This document shows, in pieces, positions 12,434 through 21,437 of a stretch of DNA of 58,246 nt (within the stretch, counting starts at the first letter, position 1; the number at the start of each line of letters is the position of its first letter). Source of the stretch: Mnemiopsis leidyi (lineage: Eukaryota; Ctenophora; Tentaculata; Lobata; Bolinopsidae). Where the stretch lies: assembly GCA_000226015.1 (NCBI GenBank), contig JH154498.1, positions 80,882-139,127 on the forward strand, written 5' to 3'. A program made the position numbers and the translations under genes. The notes under the pieces are model-generated. The model ran no database searches. It was not told the origin of the DNA and was given only the letters and a program-made list of their open reading frames with translations.

Positions 12434-13665
12434 TCATTTCCTGAACTGCGGTTCAGTCGAAAAAAAAGAAGTTCCACTGTCCTCATCCGCAGTCTCTTTA
12501 ACGTTTTTAGAAATTTCCTTAATGATTTCCTCTTTTTCTTTAAGTAGCTCTGCCTCCTCCTCCTGTAACTCACGTATTTCCTCTTCTAACTCGTTAAGCA
12601 TTTCTGTCTGATAGTGTTGCAACTCCTTTTTACTGTCTCTTATCAACTCCTGCTGTCTCTTAAGTTCGTCCCTTTCTTTCTTCCTTTCAGCTTTAGCTTT
12701 CTCAAGTTTTGCTCGCAACCCCTGTTTCCATCTAGCTGTTTCTTCTTCACCCAGCGACCAGATGTCGCCCCAATTAACGTCCGCTAATTTGCGAGCCTTA
12801 TCTCCTGATAGGCCACCGTCTTTTAGTTTCTCTATTGCTGGATATTTTATGAGTCCATCATTGCTTTCAGGAACATTGCTCCCATCCTCTTGAAGCCTCA
12901 ATATGCCGCTGTCACGACCGTTGACTACACTTCCTTTTATTTCATCAAATTGCTCAAATTCACCTGGGACATACGGGTTAGGTAAGATGATGACGACATT
13001 TTCAGATGACAATTAATCATTCTTTAAAAAACAAAGATGTGCCTAGTGTTAAAACTGTAAGAGTAGGAGATGAATCACCCTAACTTACCTTTGCGGTAAG
13101 AATCTCCAACTCCTGTAGAGGTAGGGTTTCCTGATTCCGACATAGCCTTGATTTCGTCAAACATAGCCCGTAAATCATCCAGTTCGTGTTCCAACTCCTC
13201 ATTCGACTCCTCAACCATATGGTTCAACTTGTTGATGTCTTGACCGCTTTTTGATTTTACGGAGTCATCACCAAATCTCCAAGATGATGGCAAGCCGTTT
13301 ATCTTTTCTTCATCTCCTGGTGTGTTTGGAAAAGTTAGAGTTACTTTTCAACGCCTTTCACAGTACAAAATGTTGGAAATGAACCCGAAGGCTTATTTTA
13401 AATGTTTATGCGATTAAGTCGCTTGCGCCTTACCTATATACAGATACTCACCGGAATAAACGCCTATACTCTCCTCCAACTTCCTGTATGTAGCTCTCAG
13501 GCACTCCTCGTTACCATTGCATTTGTCTTCAACCTTCTCCATGAGATTGACAACATCCCTCCTAGATCTTGTAGCGTCTACCAATCCCTCAAGTGATACA
13601 GCTAAATTTAACACCAAAACAAGTGTAGCAATCCATGTTACTGTGAGTCCCAGCTGAAATTTCAT
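12434..13665 (-). CDS. Secreted charged coiled-coil protein with one C-x5-C module (cluster gene A)
   Basis: Unrecognised secreted protein of 323 residues. Exons 13665-13452, 13316-13089 and 12963-12434 are joined by two phase-1 introns and close exactly in frame. Residues 1-24 are a signal peptide (TWIATLVLVLNLAVS core). A basic RSRR site (33-36) comes before the module VVNLMEKVEDKCNGNEECL, with cysteines at 49 and 55. The rest has no further obvious domain. Exon 2 is acidic and Ser-rich, and exon 3 ends in ~110 residues of Lys/Glu heptad-like coiled coil (RAKLEKAKAERKKERDELK and onward). It is the distal member of a same-strand tandem family with the genes at 14810-16305 and 18680-20621. 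The ATG is followed at once by a possible acceptor (ATTTCAG), so an upstream leader exon cannot be excluded. No function is assigned; an extracellular or vesicular role is inferred from the signal peptide. Confidence 0.68.
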
Positions 13666-14809
13666 TCATTCATGATTATATCATTTCTACAATCAATCTG
13701 CCGAGAGAGCTCTTCTTATTACGTTCAAAATAGAAAAAACAGATTCAGACTGACAGTGCGACAGCGAAGAAAACTTTAAAGAATGAGTATTTTATTGATA
13801 GCAACCATCGCAGTGTCATACCATTTCCTGTGCTGTTGCATCAAAGTTTGAGACGGATGAATTATAGAATCATGGCTTGTCCATATTGCTATACTTCGTG
13901 TTCAACTATAGTAAAACTTAAAAAACATCAAAATCGAATGGTCTGATTAAAATCACATTAATATTAACTTTAGTTAATAAACATGGGCGCCTTCATAAAT
14001 ATTATTTAGTAATTGTATAAATGGCCATCGGGCACCGATTTGTGTAAAGCACCCCTCTTGTCAGTTCTCGATGCAACTGGACATTGACGTACACCATTCC
14101 TGTCACGTCATTCCTAAAGTAATTTCTGTCAGATTATTTCTACCGGAAACGGGATTCAACCTTAGAACTGATTGTTCTATATCTAAGACATATTTTAATT
14201 ACACCGATGTTGTCCTTCAAATTCAACTCTTTTCGGTCACATTTTATTAGTCACTCATAGATTTGTTGGTTAGCCAAGCAATTGATTGGCAAATTTCGCA
14301 AGTGATTTCGGTGTCACTATTCCCATAATATTTGGCTCGATTTTATAATCTAATTGCAATGCAATTTGTACCGCGTAAATACTAATAGCAGAACTTGGTG
14401 AAATCTACGGTTAGATGTAATTGCAACTTCTATTACAGCTTTTGAAAGATAGAGCAATGCGTATACATATTTGGAGCTACGAATATCCTTTTTGCTGGGA
14501 TATCGATCAGTAGTTACTATAATAACTATAAAACTATATATTGTAGATACCCTGACAGTTTACGACTATGACAAGTAAATAAGACGAACTGCCAATATGG
14601 AATAAGTTGCAATAACAATTAAATTATAATTATTAGTTCAATATAGTAGTTATCATAATGACATAATATCATATCTGATTTAATTACCTTTTCATAGTAT
14701 CATACTATATCTAATTAATTCCTTTTTCGCATAAAAACAGTTGCAAATTAGTAATTTTTACGAATTCTCTAGTAATCCCTGAATCCTTACAAGTATAATG
14801 TTCAACGTT
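13666..14809. other. Spacer between cluster genes A and B
   Basis: No exon is supported. The 14-mer CAGACTGACAGTGC at 13747-13760 recurs at 18530-18543, just beyond the 3' end of cluster gene C. This fits shared ancestry of the flanks through tandem duplication. The rest is AT-rich. Confidence 0.4.
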
Positions 14810-16305
14810 TTACAGCCTCCTTACTTCCTTACGGTCTTGTCTTGCCATCTTTCTATGATAGTTTACAATTTTATTCCCATACTCTTGTCTCATGTTTTTT
14901 CTAACATTTCTCCAATCTTTCCTTTTAAGCTTTGAGAAATCTGAATCTTCTTCCCATTTATCCATCTTTTCTTCTCCCCACTTTTCCATTTTCTGCCTTA
15001 TTTTTTCTGCTTTTGGCTTCTCAGCTGAAAATTTCATTGATTATTATTGGAAACTTAACATCTATAATTGATTTAACGGAGAGCTAGATAATGCCAATAA
15101 AATGCAAATTAGACGACATTAATATTTTTACCGAGCTCATAGAATTCTTCATAACCATCATCATCGAAGTCATCTTCATCATAGTTTTCATCATCCTCAT
15201 AATCATCGAACTCATCTTCTTCCTCATCAAACTCTTCGTTATCCCAGTCATCCAAAAAATCTTCCTCGTCTACATCATCGTAATCCTCGTCTTCATAATC
15301 GTAATCCTCGTATTGATCATCATAATCACCGTCCTCAAATTCACTTTCATCTTCATCATCTTCTGTATAATTGTTTGAAAAGTAATTTTCCTCTTCTTCA
15401 TCATACGTATCACCATCTTCTTCATAATCTAAGTCATCGTAATCTTCCATTTCGTCGTCTTCATCTTCCCAGTCATACTCATCGCCAACAACATCAGACA
15501 AGTAATTTCCCTCTTCATCGTAGCCATCATCATCTTCATCGTAACCAATGTCATCATTCTCACCTATTCTGTCGTCTTCATCATCCTCATAATAATCGTA
15601 ACTCATCTCATCATCATCACTATCATCAAATTCCTGCTCAGACTCAACTATACCGGTTGGTGAAAATTCTCCTTCCTCATATTTCTCGATATTATCTGCA
15701 TAGTAGGCCTCTTCAGCATCAAGATCATATTCGTCACCGGCGTCCTGATCGTCCTCATTTGGGCGATCAGAGAAAGATGTATCCAACATTCCGTATAACT
15801 CTTCGTAAAGTTCTTCCAGGCATCCCGGATCAGCGGCGCATTTTTTGTCCATGACCTCCATGAGTAAAGTAGTCTCCGAAACATCCGTATCTGAATTTGA
15901 GTTTGTAGTAGTCATTTTGTTCAGAATTAAATAAGTTGAGATAAATGTTCTTTGCTAAAATCCCACTATAAGTAAAATCGTACTTTAATTTTCCCTTATT
16001 GTAGAGTTAGCCAGAACTAGAAGTCATGTTTATCAAGGTCAGTCTGCTTCCATAAATTAAGACGAACATCATATTCATGTTGTTTAGGAAGGCGTATAAC
16101 TATCTAACTTTGATACTTAAATATGAACATTACCGATAGGTTGACCATCATACAAGTAATCGATAAGATCATCCATCAGATCGTCGGAGCAAGTTTCAAC
16201 ACCACCACATATGTTCTCTATCTTTTCTAGTAGCATATTTACGCTTCTTTTTTCTCCCGATACCGAGACGAACAACAAAGGAACCAAGAGCAATGCCAAT
16301 AGCAT
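14810..16305 (-). CDS. Secreted polyampholyte with two C-x5-C modules, acidic and basic blocks (cluster gene B)
   Basis: Unrecognised secreted protein of 381 residues. Exons 16305-16134, 15890-15132 and 15024-14810 are joined by phase-1 introns and close in frame. Residues 1-17 are a signal peptide (MLLALLLVPLLFVSVSG), followed by EKR and module 1 (cysteines 33 and 39). Exon 2 begins with module 2 (LLMEVMDKKCAADPGCLEEL, cysteines 75 and 81). Roughly 200 residues dominated by Asp, Glu and Tyr follow, with almost no basic residues. Exon 3 reverses the charge: 71 residues rich in Lys and Arg (start AEKPKAEKIRQKMEKWGEEK). The architecture is thus modules, a polyanion, then a basic tail, each block on its own exon side. 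ATG 16305 directly follows TTTTGCAG, so a 5' leader exon is likely. Such composition is seen in matrix, granule and calcium-binding proteins, but no homology supports a function. Confidence 0.68.
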
Positions 16306-18679
16306 CTGCAAAATCACGAGTATTTAATCATTTACGGATGCAATGAGTATCACTATCAAGCATTGCTTGACAGAAGTAAGCGTGAAGTGATGTGATACCG
16401 ATACTGTTTTGAATTTTGATCATTTTTCTGATTCTATGTTTTGGACTACTTACATAACGTAAAGACTGCCAGGCAACAGTCATTCATATTTTATAATATT
16501 GCAAAATTTTCGGAATATTTTATACCTTCATCACTGTATAAAGCTTTCGGGTTCAAGGTGATTGTAATGCGGCAAGCTTAGATTGGAAATTGGGAATATC
16601 GATCAAAAAGTGCAAACTTTAATGTAAAAGCTGAAAATTGTTAATTGGCGTACTGCGAAAATGAAATAGAAAGTCAGAGAAATTTTGTATATTAGTATAA
16701 CTGCTGCTCCTTTGTCAAATTTGTCGAAAATTTGGTGATCGCTAAATTTGTCGTTACTTTTTTATAGTTATACCCAAAATGACATTAACATGCAACAGCT
16801 CGATTTCTAATTCCTTGATTTATTTTGCGTGCGATGCTGCAACAGGCACTGATTTGTCAAAGTAAACTGACTAAAATTTCGGTACCAAAATTGAATCTGA
16901 ACTATAGATATCCGAGTACAAATCGCTATCTTGTATCTTTTATCCTGCACAGACGAGTGACGATGCCATAAGTATTTCAAGCACTATAAAAACTCATTTA
17001 CTACTTTTCAAAAAATTTGAATACACAACAAGAATATTAAATTTTATGACTAGGTTGAGTACAAGTGATAGCATCTCTTTAGTAAGAAGTAGAGGTAACG
17101 TTAATCCTTTAAGCGTAGGACGTGATCACACGTATCACACAAATCAGGTTCAAAAGTTAACATTTTAGCCAAACTTAAATCTGCAAAATATAACATCATC
17201 AAACAATAATTAAATCCTATTTATAATAACAGGAATTTTGCAATTTATAGCACTGCTTTGAAGTTTAAAAAACTTATACTCAGCGGTGTAAAACACTAAC
17301 TAAGAGTGATCTAAGTTGAGTGGAAAAGTCCATTATGATTAAGGGGATCACAGTGGAAAACAATCATACCCTCCACTAAAAGTAAAACTAAGATAAAAGT
17401 TTATCTAACTCTTGATCATGCAATTGAAACAAATTCGTTTTCAGATTTCTCTTAAAAATATCAACAGTATGTAATTATCTTACGATAAAATATTCGGAAC
17501 GAAATAAAAATGAAAAGATTACTCAAAATTTTCAGTTGGAAATAGCTATCAGTTGGCAATAAATATGGAAAAATGGAACGGTATCACTATCAAAATCACA
17601 AACTAATTTAGGATTCCTTTTCATGTTTATTGCTAATAGATTGTTATTCCGATGATATTAATTAATTTATTAATTCTAATTTCTTTGCAAATATTTGATC
17701 GTTTATAGTCTTAGGTCGTAAAAAACAAATAAGATTGGATTGTTGAATAAATCTTTGACATCAGAACAGGACAGACTCTGAAGTCTTCATCGTCATGTTG
17801 CTTACAGATCCAAGAAATGCTTCCCGGGACCAAGGTGGTGAGGTCCCCATAATATCAACAACAAGAGTGCTGCAGCCCGCCTTCTTGTCTAGCAATTGTT
17901 GACAAAGCCGCAGCCAAGTGTCAATAACAAGAAGTTAAGCATGCATACGGGAATAACTCTCAATCAAGATTGAATTGCGCTGTTGTTTGAATATATGTTA
18001 TGTTATGCAGATTATAAATTGAGTAACATGTTAAATTTTGAACTTGATATTTTCACGGTGTGATCACGTCCCACGCTTAAAGGATGAAACTTTACTTCAA
18101 CTTCTTACTAACGACATGGTATCATTTGTACTTAAACTACTCATAAAATCTGCCATTCTATGCTGGTTTCCTCTAAGTACCATAATAATAGAATTTTGGC
18201 TTAGCATAATCGATCATGTAGTCGATGTCGTACTTGTATGAATAAAGGGTCATATAAATTCAATTTGTGATATCTAGAATTGAAACTCATTATCATATAG
18301 TATCAGGCAACCCAAGCAAAACTGTTAAAAAATATAATTATTGTAGTGCAATAATTATCAGTGTAATAATTAGCCATATCAAAATACTATTCCTATGATA
18401 GAACTAATACTATAATATCAACTACTATGATATAAGATACTATTGTACAATACTGAAAATATTCAAAAGCAAAAGAGTCAAAAAAGAAAAAATCAACGCA
18501 ATTTGTAGGATTAAGATTTGCGGAAGACTCAGACTGACAGTGCCATGCCTCTTGATTTAATATGAAACCAATATGAAACCAAGCCTTTTCAGGAAACCAT
18601 TTGGCTCGTTACTTTTAAATATGCTTATTAGTGTTACATTCTCCTTCCTTCTTACATCGTCCTTTTCGTCTTTTTTGCT
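16306..18679. other. Spacer between cluster genes B and C
   Basis: I find no exon in 2.4 kb on either strand. The dominant structure is a ~155-bp inverted repeat pair (17041-17196 and 17996-18151) enclosing 800 bp, listed separately. The flanks are AT-rich. 18300-18480 is especially A/T-dense, with TATCA/TGATA words. Confidence 0.5.
17041..18151. mobile_element. Inverted-repeat structure, ~155-bp arms, 800-bp centre
   Basis: The left arm 17041-17196 reads like the reverse complement of 18151-17996. Shared words in order are TTTTATGA, TTAGTAAGAAGT, ATCCTTTAAGCGT, GGACGTGATCACAC, GTTCAAAA, TTAACAT and ATCTGCA. Identity looks near 75-80%. The centre has no ORF that I recognise. It could be a degenerate DNA transposon with long inverted termini or an inverted duplication made when the gene cluster expanded. 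No target-site duplication is evident. Confidence 0.55.
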
Positions 18680-20621
18680 TTACGTTTCTTCATTTTCACT
18701 TTGTCTTTCGTCGTTTCTTCTGCTTTCTTTTCTTCTACTGCGTCTTTCTTCTAATCTAGTTTGCCTTTCTTCTTTTCGACGTTCCCTCGCTTCTTTCCTT
18801 TCTTCTCTACGTGCATTTCTGTTTGACCTTTTATCTTCTCTTGCTTCTTTTCTTTCTTTGCGACGAGATTTTCTGATTTCCCTTTTCTCATTACGATCAG
18901 AAATCTCTTCTTCCTTGTCCCCGCTTTCCTTAAGTCCTGCACACCAGTATATATCATTTATAAAAACAATTAATTCAACGCTCCACATATAAGGGAGACA
19001 CAACCTTTACTTGTACATTTAAAACGTACTCCGGACTCGAAGCCAAATTGTTTCACGTAAACATATCATGCGAATGAAATATATGAATCCGATAGAATTG
19101 AAACAAGCAGTTGCACGGCTCGCACACCTTCAGGCAGAACAAGCAGTCGCAGTTTTTCCACTATACTTGTAGAATCAATGAAATGCTTACCGAATCGAAA
19201 CCTCTGTCCAACTTCGTCTTCAAACATCGTGCCAAAGTAATCTCTTTGCCTGTCTTCCTCATTATCGTCGTAGTCGTCAACACGAAAGCTGTTTTGCAAT
19301 CTTTCCTCGAAATTGTCGTCTTTAAGTCCAAACAGCCTTAAGTAATCTTCGTAGGACTGGCCATCTTCATAATCATAAGAAGGAATTTCATCATCATCGA
19401 ATTCATCATCCCAGTAGCTGTTTCCTAACCCATAATCAGATTCACTGCCGTATTCATCATCGTAATCATCAGACGAACTTTCATCATCCGAGAAGCTGTT
19501 TCCTAACCTATAATCAGATTCACTGCCGTATTCATCGTCGTAATCGTCAGACGAACTTTCATCATCCGAGTAGCTGTTTCCTAACCTATAATCAGATTCA
19601 GTGCCGTATTCATCGTCGTAATCGTCAGACGGACTTTCATCATCCGAGAAGCTTGTTTCCTAACCTATAATCAGATTCAGTGCCGTATTCATCATCGTAA
19701 TCGTCAGACGGACTTTCATCGTCCGAGAAGCTGTTTCCTAACCTATAATCAGATTCAGTGCCGTATTCATCGTCGTAATCATCAGACGGACTTTCATCAT
19801 CCGAGAAGCTGTTTCCTAAACCATAATTGTATTTACCATCAATATCGCCAGTGCAGAGGGACCGTCATCAATTTCGAATTTTACGTCACCGCTCCGATAG
19901 CTGTTTTTCAGCCCATCGTCATCTGATATATAAGTGATATGCTTAAAAATGTGTTGTTTGGGCTGCCACTTTTAATGTGTTTGTGGGCTGCCACTTACAT
20001 AATGGCCTTTCAACATTCGATCAAATCATGTTAACTTGATTGCTCAAATGCAAAGTACCTATTATACTGTATACAGAATATTGAGTATTAATTATTTTCA
20101 TTACCTGAGAGGGTAACAATTGGACTTTGAAGTGAATTGAATACTCTGTCTAGGCAATCATGATCGTCGCCACAATCGCCATCGACAAGTTCTAATATTT
20201 TAGAGCTAAGTGTGTGATTTTCTTCTTCAGAACCTGGAGCTGAGCAGAGATTTAGTTGAGAATATTAATTTTCATGGTAGTTTATACTGCTTGAAAATGA
20301 TAGTTAAATATTATTTTTTACTGGATTAACACTTGTGAATGTCTTATTAAAATTTCCAAAAAAATTCAATTCAATTTTGCAAATTGTTACGGCAATATGT
20401 AGTAAATTACTTTTGCAAATTACAATACCTGATAGCGCTTTACCTGCAGTTTGATCTTGTATCAAGTTTTCGACGATTTCTTCGATACAGTTTTGGTGCC
20501 CTTCGCAATATGTTTCAATGGTTTCGACCAAATAACCACTAACGCCATTTGAATTATATCCTTGGTTTGTGTATGCCGGATAGCAAATTAACAAGGTTAA
20601 GATCGTAAGAGCACGCGACCA
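18680..20621 (-). CDS. Secreted polyampholyte with two C-x5-C modules and acidic tandem repeats (cluster gene C), possibly broken
   Basis: Paralogue of the gene at 14810-16305. Exons 20621-20444, 20233-20105, 19922-19191 and 18936-18680 are linked by phase-1 introns and sum to a multiple of three. Exon 1 has a hydrophobic leader (ALTILTLLICYPAY) and module 1 (YLVETIETYCEGHQNCIEE). Exon 2 is module 2 (ILELVDGDCGDDHDCLDRV). Exon 3 is acidic, with a 26-residue unit (DDEYG, GNSFSDDES, SDDY) repeated about five times. Exon 4 is a Lys/Arg/Glu-rich tail of 85 residues. Problems: no in-frame ATG lies before exon 1, which begins at an acceptor (TTTGCAG), so a start exon is missing. Exon 3 also needs a -1 shift near 19850-19862 and a +1 shift near 19653 to read through; in the entry frame a TAG occurs near 19817. 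This is either a pseudogene or a repeat-induced sequence error. Confidence 0.58.
19416..19830 (-). repeat. 78-bp coding tandem repeats in cluster gene C
   Basis: On the + strand AGCTGTTTCC-type words recur at 19416, 19494, 19572, 19650, 19729 and 19807, with spacings 78, 78, 78, 79 and 78. Each unit encodes 26 acidic residues. The single 79-bp unit has an extra T (AAGCTTGTTTCC), which shifts frame. Between-unit identity is very high, so expansion is recent. Confidence 0.85.
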
Positions 20622-21437
20622 CTGCAAAGATTCGACGTATGTAAGGTGCTATGGTAGCTGTCAATAAAATATCAGTTTCAAAGAATGAATTTTCGAAAGT
20701 GAGACTACAATTTACAGTGAAGTGCCATAGCCATGATTACATCTTACTACGGTAGGTGGAGTTGCCAAAATTTTGATTACATAATATGTGAAGGATGAGC
20801 GGCTCATTTATATTCGGCTGGCGGTTTCATAACTTCTTAACTTAAATTTACCAACAAACCTTAGGCATCATTGAGAAATCTATAAGTCAATGAAGATCGA
20901 GGCTTCTGCAGGAAAATATCGGAAAATTTAGCCACAAATAGTTTTCAGCTTGTCTTTTTCACAAAATTAAAACGGGATACGATAGCTCCTTTATCAAATT
21001 AAGCTTGCAGACAAATGATAGTGATACCATTTTTTGTGCTAAGATAGAAACTGCAATTAAAAAAGATACACGAAAGCCGGTAAAAATCTAAGTTATTGAG
21101 TCGGTGTGACTATAATTTAACAGTGTAAAGATAAATAAATTAAAAGGCTTAAGAAATAAATTCAAGGGATAAAAGAACGAAAAACCGAAATAATCCTGCT
21201 GTGTGCTGAGCTTTGGTGGCTGCCGACCGGCCGTGCGCGGCTCGCCACAAATTGGATTTTTGCGCTTTTCTGCCCAAATAAAGAACCTTGCGTTGTAGTA
21301 CAACGTTAATTTCAATTTGGCTGTCATAGACACTGCCCCAGGCGATTCCTATGCAATTGTATTTAATAAACTTCAATCTGCATCCCATAGATGCTTCGAA
21401 AAATCATTATACAATAAAAAACTAAAGAAAGACCATT
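20622..21437. other. Spacer upstream of cluster gene C
   Basis: The missing first exon of gene C should lie here or further up, but I could not place it. A candidate with ATGGCTATGG at about 20733 (- strand) ends in a donor of the wrong phase. The stretch 21216-21250 is unusually GC-rich (CCGACCGGCCGTGCGCGGC) for this region. Nothing else is supported. Confidence 0.35.

Noticed and set aside
15091-15854. Long + strand frames rich in Ile/Phe or in His/Leu at 15091-15378 and 15375-15854
   Set aside because: They are reverse-strand shadows of GAT/GAA-rich codons in the acidic exon of cluster gene B; repeats of Asp/Glu codons leave the opposite strand open.
18573-18992. + strand frame of 139 codons rich in Ser/Leu/Phe
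   Set aside because: It is the shadow of the Lys/Arg/Glu-rich last exon of cluster gene C.
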